From positions 1-26,240 of the forward strand of contig DAOWME010000013.1 of NCBI GenBank assembly GCA_030643245.1: a stretch of DNA of 26,240 bases, written 5' to 3'. The stretch is from Deltaproteobacteria bacterium (GTDB lineage: Bacteria; Desulfobacterota; UBA8473). This document shows positions 14,101 to 21,709 of this stretch, in pieces; the first letter of the stretch is position 1; each line of letters begins with the position of its first letter. A model generated the notes under the pieces. The model made no database searches, was not told where the DNA came from, and saw only the letters and a list, made by a program, of their open reading frames with translations. Both the position numbers and the translations under genes were made by a program.

Positions 14101-15258
14101 TTACTTGGAAATCCATTTAATGGCCTTCTCAAGACCTTCCGGCTTTCCAATGTCCGCGAAAAATTCACTTTGGTCGATGTAGGCAGAGATTAGAAAACCC
14201 TCTTCGATCAATCTCAGGTAAAGGGCTATGATTGGAAACCTCCCCACCTCTTTTATCTCCTCAAATATCCGTGGGGAAACAACGTGAATCCCATTAAAAG
14301 CCATGTACCTAACCGACCCCTCAGGTCGCCTTCGAATATCTTTAAGACGCTTTTGGGAATAATAGATCCCACATATCCTATTCATGGAGTCGACAATGAA
14401 ATAGTTTACCGAGATCCGTGCCTGAAGCACAAGTGTAACCATGGCCTGCGATGCCAAATGGTAACGATAAACCAGGTTCAGATCAGTCTCACTCATGATA
14501 TCTACATTGTGAATGAAGAAAGGTTCGTTACCCCAGCAGCCCCTAGTGTTCTTTAAGCTTCCTCCCGTGTCCAGGAGTTCGGGTTCGTATATCGTCTTAA
14601 AGCGACAATTAATACCTACATCTTTTATATGGTCCTCGACTTGTTTGCTCAGGTGATGGATATTTACTACTATCTCCTTTACCCCTGCTTCCATTAATCT
14701 CTTCGATACAATATCAATAACCGGATTGTCTTCGAGCTTGATCAGTGCCTTTGGTACGTCTTTTGTCAAAGGGAGTAGCCTTGTCCCCAATCCTGCGGCC
14801 AAGATGAATGCCTCCCGGCAAGGTTTATCAAAAACGGGATCCCACCGGAACCTCTCCTTGTGGAGAGATTCAGTGTGAAATCCTGCGAGGGTCAAGTCAT
14901 TTTTCAACCTTTCTGCCATGTAAACTGATCTGTGCTGGCCGCCTGTACAACCATAAGAGACCATGATATGTTCCAAGCCCCGTGCAGTAAAATTCCCACA
15001 ATGACTCTTCACGAGCCCCTGTGTCAACTTGTAAAAACGATGAACCTCCGGATATTTTTCAAGGTATTCGACAACAGGATCATCCAAACCACTGTATTTC
15101 CGAAACCCTTCCTTCCTGCCCGGATTGGGTAACTGCCTGCAGTCAAAGATGTATCCCCCGTGTCCATTGGGGTCTTCAAGGGCTTGAGAATAATTGAAGC
15201 CAAAACTATAAATCGACACGATTAGTTTCCTATCCATTCCCGTCGAATCAAATACCAT
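14101..15258 (-). CDS. RapZ C-terminal domain fused to MurU-like sugar-1-phosphate nucleotidyltransferase
   Basis: A 385-residue fusion. Residues about 11-130 match the RapZ C-terminal domain (YSFGFNYS, FDCRQLPNPG, GLDD, and GCTGGQHRS at 103-111), which in E. coli RapZ binds glucosamine-6-phosphate and RNA partners; the RapZ N-terminal kinase-like domain is absent. Residues about 149-385 are a nucleotidyltransferase of the MurU/GlmU/RfbA type: LAAGLGTRLLPLTKDVPKAL (153-172), metal-site D253 in HNVDIM, and DIGKPEG (369-375). MurU makes UDP-MurNAc from MurNAc-1-phosphate in peptidoglycan recycling. ATG at 15258 has GGAGGG eight bases upstream; a second ATG at residue 8 is possible. The partner kinase AmgK-like gene is 2.4 kb upstream on the same strand. 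The fusion is clear; sugar substrate and sensing role are inference. Confidence 0.88.
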   Translation of the reverse strand: MVFDSTGMDRKLIVSIYSFGFNYSQALEDPNGHGGYIFDCRQLPNPGRKEGFRKYSGLDDPVVEYLEKYPEVHRFYKLTQGLVKSHCGNFTARGLEHIMVSYGCTGGQHRSVYMAERLKNDLTLAGFHTESLHKERFRWDPVFDKPCREAFILAAGLGTRLLPLTKDVPKALIKLEDNPVIDIVSKRLMEAGVKEIVVNIHHLSKQVEDHIKDVGINCRFKTIYEPELLDTGGSLKNTRGCWGNEPFFIHNVDIMSETDLNLVYRYHLASQAMVTLVLQARISVNYFIVDSMNRICGIYYSQKRLKDIRRRPEGSVRYMAFNGIHVVSPRIFEEIKEVGRFPIIALYLRLIEEGFLISAYIDQSEFFADIGKPEGLEKAIKWISK

Positions 15259-15310
15259 CTTTTAGCCCTCCATTGCTTGACTGCCCGTAAAATTATTTCC
15301 TTCAAAATTA

Positions 15311-15423
15311 GGCATCCTTCATACATCAGTTTACACTTTTGAAATTATGGCTGCTTCATCTGTACCGAGACCGTTTTTTTATTAGAAAATTTAAACTATT
15401 TTATAGCTTTTATGAAGGATGCC
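15311..15423. repeat. F3 palindromic MITE, complete, with 8-bp target duplication
   Basis: A 113-base non-coding element with 13-base perfect inverted ends (GGCATCCTTCATA). It is flanked on both sides by the same 8 bases, CAAAATTA (15303-15310 and 15424-15431). An exact 8-bp duplication is the mark of transposition; IS1595-family elements make 8-bp duplications, and a transposase of that family is in this window at 25783. The link between them is inference. It sits upstream of the RapZ-C fusion gene. Confidence 0.92.
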
Positions 15424-15600
15424 CAAAATTAAAACTAAAATAAACAGAAATTTGTTGCGGTGTCAACCTGTAATGGTGGCAACCAGCGATTACTAAGGGT
15501 GCGGAAAAACTAAAAGGAACTATTAAGCCTTCTGCCTTTCTTTTGAAGGAGATAAGAGTATACTGCCCCATAATGTAACTGCTGGTTTGTGAGTCTTAAC

Positions 15601-15629
15601 TTGACATGCAATTGCTTTTTTGCCATACT
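15601..15629 (+). promoter_or_regulatory. Possible sigma-70 promoter upstream of aroE
   Basis: TTGACA (15601-15606), 17 bases, then CATACT (15624-15629). The -35 box is perfect, the -10 moderate. It lies about 380 bases before aroE, with an F2 repeat and its nested insertion in between, so its use for aroE is uncertain. The rest of 15432-15715 shows no gene or other clear signal. Confidence 0.35.
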
Positions 15630-15715
15630 TCATCATCATAAAAGTTGGTTCTTTGTCTAACCGCACACGAGGTCGAAAAATTCGATACCAGCTTTAAAAA
15701 GTTCTCGTATTGAAG

Positions 15716-15990
15716 ATTTTCGACTGTGCAGTTGAGCAGGTTTACCGCTTAACGCAATCCTGTTAACTGAATAATCGGAGACAATTCAAGACACTAGGGT
15801 CGTGTCAATTGAGAAATGACGCATCTCTATTTTGTCATTCCCGCGAAGGCGGGAATCCAGAAGATTATGCGGTAGCTATGGATTCCCGCCTTCGCGGGAA
15901 TGACATTGGTGGTGTTCTACTTTCTCTCACATCAAACACTTGATACATGACACGTCCCTAGGCTTGTGTAACTGTACAGTTCGAAAAATT
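15716..15990 (+). repeat. F2 palindromic element, copy a, split by a nested insertion
   Basis: The outer parts (15716-15796 and 15961-15990) align with the uninterrupted F2 copy at 18961-19077: ATTTTCGACTGTGCAGTTGA at the left, GTGTAACTGTACAG and then CGAAAAATT at the right, with inverted ends. The middle is a separate 162-base element plus a duplicated TA. The right end lies 18 bases before the aroE start codon. Confidence 0.85.
15797..15958. repeat. Nested 162-bp MITE-like element at a TA site
   Basis: The ends GGGTCGTGTCA and TGACACGTCCC are inverted (one mismatch), and TA flanks both sides (15795-15796, 15959-15960). Inside are two 26-base inverted arms (15834-15859, 15879-15904) containing TTCCCGCGAAGGCGGGAA, itself a small palindrome and a type of repeat widespread in bacterial genomes. 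Removing the element with one TA restores an F2 sequence aligning base for base with the empty site at 19048-19071. TA duplication is typical of IS630/Tc1-type transposition. Confidence 0.88.
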
Positions 15991-16007
15991 CGAAGGGGGC
16001 CGCAATC

Positions 16008-16877
16008 ATGCCAAAGCTAACATCAATAAGCGCCAGCACCCAATTATGCGCCATTATCGGCAATCCTGTCAGCCACAGCCTTTCTCCTGCTATCCACAAC
16101 GCGGCTTTCTCTGAGCTAGGTCTCGATTTTGTTTACGTGGCTTTTCGGGTGGAGAACATCGAGCACGCACTATTGGGTATGCGGGCCATGGACAACTTCA
16201 GGGGAATGAGCGTCACCATCCCGCATAAGATTGAAGCGATGAAATATCTAGATGAAATACCGGATGTTGACCGGCATATAGGTTCGATAAACACAATAAT
16301 CAACGAAGGGGGACGGCTTGTGGGTTTGGGGACTGACGGGCCTGGAGCGCTCAAGGCCATCGCAGATGCAGGGGTTGAACTAGCCGGTTCTAACATATTG
16401 TTGTTGGGATCTGGTGGTGCAGCCCGGGCAATCGCCTTTGCCATGGCCCTACATACCCGGTTGACGCAACTCGTCCTCTTGGATATAAATAAGACCCTCC
16501 TGCAGCAGTTGGCTTCTGACTTGGAGATGGGTACAAACGTCTCTATCAAATATGCCGAGCTGACTCCAACATCACTTGCCGCCAGTATAGGGAAGGCCGA
16601 TTTAATCATAAACTGTACCCCAGTCGGCATGCACCCCCATGAAGATTCCTCCCTGATTCCGGCTGAGCTTCTTAGGCCGGGACAGGCTATCTTTGACATT
16701 GTTTACAATCCGTTGGAAACAAAACTCTGTGCTGAGGCCAAGGCCCGTGGTCTTAAGGTAATCCATGGCGTGGACATGTTCACCAACCAGGCTGTGCTTC
16801 AGTTCGAACGCTTCACGGGCGCCCATGCCCCGGTTGAGGTTATGCAAAGGGTGGTTATGGAGAATCTCATACCATGA
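16008..16877 (+). CDS. aroE: Shikimate dehydrogenase AroE
   Basis: AroE reduces 3-dehydroshikimate to shikimate with NADPH, the fourth step of the common aromatic amino-acid pathway. The 289 residues show the shikimate-binding NPVSHSLSP (19-27), catalytic Lys74 in VTIPHK, N95-T96 in SINTI, Asp110 in GTDGPG, and the dinucleotide-binding GSGGAAR (134-140). GMHPHED and the C-terminal VDMFTNQAVLQFERFTG are also family sequence. ATG at 16008 has a GGGGG stretch about ten bases upstream. It overlaps aroK by four bases (ATGA), so the two are translationally coupled. The gene is inserted, in opposite direction, between the RapZ-C fusion and the AmgK-like kinase. Confidence 0.97.
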   Translation: MPKLTSISASTQLCAIIGNPVSHSLSPAIHNAAFSELGLDFVYVAFRVENIEHALLGMRAMDNFRGMSVTIPHKIEAMKYLDEIPDVDRHIGSINTIINEGGRLVGLGTDGPGALKAIADAGVELAGSNILLLGSGGAARAIAFAMALHTRLTQLVLLDINKTLLQQLASDLEMGTNVSIKYAELTPTSLAASIGKADLIINCTPVGMHPHEDSSLIPAELLRPGQAIFDIVYNPLETKLCAEAKARGLKVIHGVDMFTNQAVLQFERFTGAHAPVEVMQRVVMENLIP

Positions 16878-17407
16878 ATATCGTCTTGATAGGATATAGA
16901 GGGGCGGGAAAGAGTGAGGTTGCAAAGCTCCTCGCTAAAAGCCTTAAGATGAAGAGTCTCGGCGTAGACAACGAAATAGTTAAAAAGGCCGGCCTCTCAA
17001 TTCCGGAGATTGTGGAAAAATATGGTTGGGGCAGATTCCGCGATATGGAATCGGAGGTGACACTGCAGCTGTCACAACTCGACAATATTATCCTTGATAC
17101 TGGTGGAGGAGTGATTGAGCGATCTGAAAATGTCGAAACTCTGAGAAAAAACGCCCTCATCTTTTGGCTGCAGGCCTCGGTAGATACTATTGTAGCCCGC
17201 ATTGAATCCGGCACTGAGCGACCTGCTCTGACTGAAGGGAAATCATTTACCGAAGAGGTGACGGAAGTCCTAGCCCAGAGGAGTCCTAAATATGCTGAAG
17301 CTGCGCATTACAAAATCAGCACAGACGACAAAGATCCAGCCCAGGTCGTTGCAGAGATTGTCGAGATATGGGAAAAAAATTCGACCTGTGGAGTTACACA
17401 AACATAG
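16874..17407 (+). CDS. aroK: Shikimate kinase AroK
   Basis: Shikimate kinase phosphorylates shikimate to shikimate-3-phosphate, the step after AroE. The 177 residues have the P-loop GYRGAGKS (7-14), D32 in GVDNEI, RFRDMESE with the substrate-binding arginines, DTGGGV (about 75-80) and the lid region ERPAL. The start overlaps the aroE stop. From about position 17375 the coding sequence runs into an F2 repeat, so the last ten or so codons (KNSTCGVTQT) and the stop are repeat-derived; the catalytic core is complete before this. Confidence 0.95.
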   Translation: MNIVLIGYRGAGKSEVAKLLAKSLKMKSLGVDNEIVKKAGLSIPEIVEKYGWGRFRDMESEVTLQLSQLDNIILDTGGGVIERSENVETLRKNALIFWLQASVDTIVARIESGTERPALTEGKSFTEEVTEVLAQRSPKYAEAAHYKISTDDKDPAQVVAEIVEIWEKNSTCGVTQT

Positions 17408-17459
17408 TGCCTTTAAGTGTCTCCGATGGTTCAGTTAACAGTATTGCGTTAAGCGCCGG
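17375..17459 (-). repeat. F2 palindromic element, copy b, overlapping the aroK 3' end
   Basis: In reverse orientation this aligns with the right two thirds of the F2 copy at 18961-19077: AATTCGACCTGTGGAGTTAC, then TTTAAGTGTCTCCGATG and GCGTTAAGCGCCGG. It is followed by TTTCGTTTGCTTGTTAT (17467-17483), which also occurs next to F2 copy d at 22627-22643. It supplies the aroK stop codon. Confidence 0.75.
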
Positions 17460-17497
17460 ATGCTTGTTTCGTTTGCTTGTTATACGTAAGGACCTGG

Positions 17498-17584
17498 CTA
17501 TTCCTGTGGTTTTGTATTTTCAGATCGAACAAATCTGACCTAAATCTGAGCGCCAACTTGAGGAAGTTATTCCGGCCTCGTCCC
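17498..17584 (+). repeat. F1 element, right arm only (copy C)
   Basis: These 87 bases match the right half of F1 copy B (CTATTCCTGTGGTTTTG, CAGATCGAACAAATCTGACC, ending CGTCCC), followed by TAAG as at copy B. The left half is missing. It lies between the convergent aroK and the AmgK-like gene, just after F2 copy b. Confidence 0.85.
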
Positions 17585-17632
17585 TAAGTGAAAGTCTGTC
17601 TCTTGCGACAACGGACTCATTTCAGAAATTTC

Positions 17633-18799
17633 TCATACACATTCTGTCTTCAAGGTGGTGGAAGAGTCTTTGAATTCTTCAGTGTGATCGATCAATCCCA
17701 TCAGTCTGCTTGGAGACAGTAAAACTTCCTCAGCGCTGAATCGTTTTGCAATTTCCTGAATTCGGGGAAATGTCTCTCCCAGGAATCGGTGTTTGGAGAA
17801 GACATCTGCAAGATTTTTCAATGCCAGGGGAACCGCGTCCAGAAACCGCCAATGCCCCTCCTGAACCGCTAAAAACATATACATGCCCAGTGCCCTCAAA
17901 ACCCTAAAGACCACAAAAAAATAATAGCTGGACAAGAAGTCATCCCGGTTTATTGATCTGGTCGTGCCTAAACACACTCCCATTCCTTGTGCATCATTTA
18001 GTGAATCTATTACCCATTCCAATTGATTCAAATACTCCTTTACGATAATCTCTCTCTCTTTGTCAACTACAGTCGCTTTAGAAGAATACAATAAGGTTGC
18101 AACATCATACTGAAGCGGCCCCAGACGTCCTGCCTGGAAGTCAACGTACCCGAGGCCTCCATCAGGGCGAGCGACTATATTCCTGCATTGAAAATCCCGA
18201 TAAAGAAAAAACATGGGTTGAGGTTCTACGAGAATCTCGGTCAATTTACTCAACTCATCTTCTATCCCAAAGGTCGTTGAACAATTTCTTACCACGACAA
18301 GGAAATGCTTTATGAAATACTGAAGGTCTTCTTCCACATTCTTTCGGTCAAATACGGGATTCTGGTGACAGTTGTTCACATAATCAAGACCCATGTGACC
18401 TAGGATCTGGAAGTCAACCAAATCCTTAACGCTTTGTATGTAGAGGCCGACAATTTCTTCCCTGGACATGGAAGGGTCTGAAGTCTTTTCCGCAAGGGTT
18501 TCATTGCCAAGGTCTTCAACTATGTAGATCCCCTGGTTCACACTGTTCGCATACAGTTTGGGAACCGGGAGACCAAGGGAGTTGAAACGCTTGCAAAAAT
18601 ATATAAATGAGTGATTCTCCCTGTAATCGTCCCCGTAAACACCAATCAACGTCCCTCCATCATGGTGTATTCGAAAGTATTTCCGCCTCGACGCATCCCC
18701 CGGTAACACATCCATCCTTTTCAAATTGAGACTACAGGATTCCCCGAGGAGAACCTTGAATTGTTCCTTGAATCTTGGGAAAGATAGAGAATCAAACAC
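17633..18799 (-). CDS. AmgK-like phosphotransferase (APH-fold anomeric sugar kinase)
   Basis: A 388-residue aminoglycoside-phosphotransferase-fold kinase. The nucleotide loop is GDASRRKYFRI (34-44), the hinge follows IYIVEDLGNETL, the catalytic loop is LYRDFQCRNIV (199-209; D202, N207) and the metal Asp is D220 in GYVDFQAGRLGP, with YDVATLL after it. This pattern is that of AmgK, which phosphorylates MurNAc and GlcNAc at the anomeric position, giving the substrate for MurU. A MurU-like domain is encoded 2.4 kb downstream on the same strand. The start is GTG at 18799 with AGGAGG five bases upstream. About 30 residues at the C-terminus have no obvious family match. Drug resistance is unlikely; the sugar substrate is inferred from family and context. 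Confidence 0.85.
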   Translation of the reverse strand: MFDSLSFPRFKEQFKVLLGESCSLNLKRMDVLPGDASRRKYFRIHHDGGTLIGVYGDDYRENHSFIYFCKRFNSLGLPVPKLYANSVNQGIYIVEDLGNETLAEKTSDPSMSREEIVGLYIQSVKDLVDFQILGHMGLDYVNNCHQNPVFDRKNVEEDLQYFIKHFLVVVRNCSTTFGIEDELSKLTEILVEPQPMFFLYRDFQCRNIVARPDGGLGYVDFQAGRLGPLQYDVATLLYSSKATVVDKEREIIVKEYLNQLEWVIDSLNDAQGMGVCLGTTRSINRDDFLSSYYFFVVFRVLRALGMYMFLAVQEGHWRFLDAVPLALKNLADVFSKHRFLGETFPRIQEIAKRFSAEEVLLSPSRLMGLIDHTEEFKDSSTTLKTECV

Positions 18800-18960
18800 T
18801 TGTACCTCCTAGTGAACTGGATAAGCCCTGCCATGCCATGATTGGGGTGAATCAAAATAAAAAGATCAAAGACTATTCGTATTACTGATATTGACTGACC
18901 CGCAACTTATGTGCCAAGAAGACCCTGATAAGCAGAACTAACCGGATTTGTTCATCACAG

Positions 18961-19077
18961 AATTTTTCGACCTGTGCAATTGGTCAGGTTTACCGCTTGC
19001 CGGCTGCTTAACGCAATGCTGTTCACTTATTCATCAGAGACACTTCAAGACATTGGGGTTGAGTAACTGCACAGGTC
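18961..19077 (+). repeat. F2 palindromic element, complete copy c
   Basis: A 117-base element with inverted ends around GACCTGTGCAATT (left, 18969) and AACTGCACAGGTC (right, ending 19077). The inside reads CAGGTTTACCGCTTGCCGGC, then TTAACGCAATGCTGTTCACT. It is the reference uninterrupted copy for this family; no convincing target duplication was found. It fills the gap before ubiE. The rest of 18800-18960 shows no recognisable feature. Confidence 0.8.
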
Positions 19078-19105
19078 AGGATTTTTCCTTTGAAAAGCCG
19101 GGATA

Positions 19106-19855
19106 ATGATGGTATACATAACCGTTTGCCAAAGAAAAGAAAGGGATTGGTTAGTGGACGCCGGCTCAAAAAAACGATTCATATCCAAAATGTTCTCCGA
19201 AATAACAAAGGAATACGATGTAATAAACCGCGCTATCAGCTTGTGGTCAGATCAATCTTTCAGGAACACGGCTGTAAAAAAAATATGCCGTCTTGAAAGA
19301 GTACTGGACATATGTGCGGGGACAGGAGATATGGCTATTTCCCTTCTAATGAACAAGTCATTCAAGGGACGGGTTGTGTTATGCGATTTTAATTATGACA
19401 TGTTATCTGCGGCTGACAGGAAACTTCGAAACTTAGGGGTTCGAGACAGGTCATATATCGTCATCGGTGATGCGGAGTCCCTACCTTTCAAAAACGAATC
19501 TCTCGATGCCGTTATGATGGGATTCGCTCTGAGGAATTTGGAGAGCATTGAAGCCTTTGGATTGGAATCCAGAAGGATTATAGTCGAGAGAGGTAAAGTC
19601 ATCCTCTTGGACGTCGCTCACCCTGAAAATAGGATCATAGCTCCCTTTTTCTACTTCTATTTTTACAAATTGGTCCCCGTTTTCTCCAGGTTCTTCACTA
19701 AGAGTACCTATGCGTACCACTACCTCCCTCAATCCCTAAGGATCTTTTACAGACAAAAGGAGTTGATCTCTAAGTTCAAAGAATTGGGGTTTGAGAAAGC
19801 TACGTACCAAAATCTGCTTGGAGGAGTAAGTGCAATCTATCTGTTGGAACGATGA
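19106..19855 (+). CDS. ubiE: UbiE/MenG-family quinone C-methyltransferase
   Basis: A SAM-dependent methyltransferase of the UbiE/COQ5 family, which in menaquinone-using bacteria makes menaquinone from demethylmenaquinone. It has SAM motif I VLDICAGTGD (66-75), the family N-terminal KKRFISKMFSEITKEYDVIN (22-41), DAESLPFKNESLDAV, GFALRNLE and YHYLPQSL. The 249-residue reading from ATG 19106 has an N-terminal extension; an in-frame GTG at 19154 (residue 17) follows a GAAAGGGA sequence and may be the true start. Substrate specificity is inferred from the cytochrome c genes nearby. Its upstream region is F2 copy c, and it converges on degP with a 125-base gap lacking a clear terminator. Confidence 0.88.
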   Translation: MMVYITVCQRKERDWLVDAGSKKRFISKMFSEITKEYDVINRAISLWSDQSFRNTAVKKICRLERVLDICAGTGDMAISLLMNKSFKGRVVLCDFNYDMLSAADRKLRNLGVRDRSYIVIGDAESLPFKNESLDAVMMGFALRNLESIEAFGLESRRIIVERGKVILLDVAHPENRIIAPFFYFYFYKLVPVFSRFFTKSTYAYHYLPQSLRIFYRQKELISKFKELGFEKATYQNLLGGVSAIYLLER

Positions 19856-19980
19856 GCCATCTTCAGGTGTAGAGACCTATGCCTTAAGCCTCAACGATCC
19901 GAGCTTCTCAGATCTCTCTCCCAGTCCCCGACGGGGTTGACTCCTGATATCCCTGTGATTTCTTGTGAGAATAGGCCGGA

Positions 19981-21465
19981 TCATTTTTTCTTTGGCAACT
20001 CCAGCACTACATAGTGTGCCATGTCACCTCTTCTTATGAGCAGGAGAACACTCTCTTCTTTTACATTCTTCAGGATGACCCCGTAATCTTCTGAGTCTTT
20101 GACCGGTTGACGGTTTATCTCTTTCACTAAATCTCCCCGTCTTATTCCCGCCCCATAGGCTGAACTGCCGGGCATAACGCTGGTCACCAAGACTCCCCTG
20201 TCACCCGTGTATCCAAGCTGCCTTGCAATCTCAGGGGTCAGATTTTGCACTGTCATCCCCAGTTCTTCCCCCGTTTGTTTCTTAGAAGCTATCATCTCCT
20301 TCTCAGGGAATTCCCCAAGTGTAACTTTCAACGTCTTTCTCTTTCCACTTCTTAGAATGCGTATCTTCACCTCTTTACCGACGGCAAGGTCTGCCACGAG
20401 TCTCGGCAAGTCATTCATCTCATCGATATCCTTGCCGTCCACTTCCAATATGATATCACCCCGTTCTATTCCAGCCTTGTTCGCAGGACCATCCTTGACA
20501 ACATCAGCCACCAACGCTCCTCTGGCCTCTTTCAACCCGAATGATTTAGCAAGATCAGGGGTTATCTTCTGTATCATTACGCCCAACCATCCTCTGGTCA
20601 CCCGTCCCTTCTCTTTGAGCTGTGGAATAAGTCTGGTTGCCATGTTGATTGGAAGCGCAAACCCTATGCCCTGCCCACTCGCAATAATGGCTGTATTTAT
20701 ACCTACCACCTCTCCCTTCAAATTAAAGAGAGGGCCTCCGCTGTTTCCGGGATTTATAGAGGCATCGGTCTGTATGAAATTATCATAGGGCCCTGCCCCG
20801 ATGACCCTTCCTTTAGCACTCACAATGCCTGCCGTGACCGTGTGATCAAGCCCGAAGGGGTTACCGATGGCTATGACCCATTCCCCTACCCGCAACTCAT
20901 CCGAATTCCCGAGATTGACTGTAGGCAGGTCTTCCCTCGACTTTATCTTAATTAAAGCAATATCGGTTTTGGGATCTCTTCCCTTTATTTCCGCTTCAAA
21001 TTCCTCTTCACTTGAGAGCTTGACCTTTATCTCATCGGCCCCATCAATCACATGGTTATTGGTCAAGATATAACCATCCTTATTGATAATGAAGCCTGTC
21101 CCCAGGCTGGTCTGTTTGAAGTTCCTCGGGAACCCATCCTCGAAAAACTTCTCGAAGAAATCTCCAAAAGGGTGCCTGTCTCCGAAAGGCCCCCCAAAAG
21201 GCATCATCTCTCGCTTTCTTCTTTGAAAAACCTTTGTGGTGCTAATATTGACAACCGCTGGTTTTAATTGCTCTACCAATTCAGCAAAAGACGGCAGTTG
21301 AACAGGTTTCCTTGCTAATTCCCCTCCCGTACGCTCTTTTTTGTCCATTACGGAAGTGGCATCAGAAGATGGTATCTGGTTGAATTCTGAAGTTATAAAT
21401 ATCCCCAATGCCAGCGAGACCAAGACAACACCCACTAAGGTCTTTAAACTGTACCGTTGTTTCAT
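19981..21465 (-). CDS. degP: DegP/HtrA (Do) family periplasmic serine protease
   Basis: A periplasmic protease/chaperone for misfolded envelope proteins. The 494 residues begin with an uncleaved-anchor or signal segment (TLVGVVLVSLALGIFITS, 9-26), followed by a trypsin-like domain with His138 (TNNHVI), Asp168 (DPKTDIALI) and Ser242 (GNSGGPL), then two PDZ domains (about 285-375 and 395-490). The Q-linker-like loop (80-118) is rich in Phe, Gly, Pro and Arg, as in DegP/MucD. ATG at 21465 has GGGGA upstream. An 8-base inverted repeat (CTGAACAG at 21515-21522, CTGTTCAG at 21545-21552) in the upstream region could be an operator, but this is weak. It follows ccsB in the same direction after 244 bases. 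Confidence 0.96.
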   Translation of the reverse strand: MKQRYSLKTLVGVVLVSLALGIFITSEFNQIPSSDATSVMDKKERTGGELARKPVQLPSFAELVEQLKPAVVNISTTKVFQRRKREMMPFGGPFGDRHPFGDFFEKFFEDGFPRNFKQTSLGTGFIINKDGYILTNNHVIDGADEIKVKLSSEEEFEAEIKGRDPKTDIALIKIKSREDLPTVNLGNSDELRVGEWVIAIGNPFGLDHTVTAGIVSAKGRVIGAGPYDNFIQTDASINPGNSGGPLFNLKGEVVGINTAIIASGQGIGFALPINMATRLIPQLKEKGRVTRGWLGVMIQKITPDLAKSFGLKEARGALVADVVKDGPANKAGIERGDIILEVDGKDIDEMNDLPRLVADLAVGKEVKIRILRSGKRKTLKVTLGEFPEKEMIASKKQTGEELGMTVQNLTPEIARQLGYTGDRGVLVTSVMPGSSAYGAGIRRGDLVKEINRQPVKDSEDYGVILKNVKEESVLLLIRRGDMAHYVVLELPKKK

Positions 21466-21709
21466 GTCACGTCCCCTTTCTCTAAAGTTAAGTGCAATAT
21501 GGAAATCTACAGTTCTGAACAGGTAACAAGAAGTACGTCATCTACTGTTCAGTGTCGACTGACTTCCCGGATTTCTCTCAATGACTTCCTCATTCTAAAC
21601 CAAGTCCACACCTCATTCAAGAACAATTTAGACTGGCAGTAACTGATATTTTCATCTTCCTACTCCTGCCTTCTACCTTTCTCCCTTGTCACACCTCAAT
21701 ATTTAAAAG

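Noticed and set aside
15834..15904. Pair of 26-base inverted arms as a CRISPR or terminator
   Set aside because: There are only two inverted units, not direct repeats with spacers; they are part of the nested TA-flanked element.
16133..16699. 188-codon open frame antisense to aroE
   Set aside because: It lies wholly within aroE, whose motifs and coupling to aroK are clear; no independent signal supports it.
17460..17490. GTTATAC/TAACAAGC-like sequence resembling an integron attC end near aroK and resB
   Set aside because: TAACAAGC is typical of attC sites, but no paired R'/R'' core at attC spacing and no array of small cassette genes was found; the sequence belongs to the F2-associated 17-mer.
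19920..19945. CCCCGACGGGG as terminator between ubiE and degP
   Set aside because: A four-base stem with no T-tract on either strand is too weak.
20207..20788. 193-codon open frame antisense to degP
   Set aside because: Shadow of the protease gene, with composition determined by the opposite strand.
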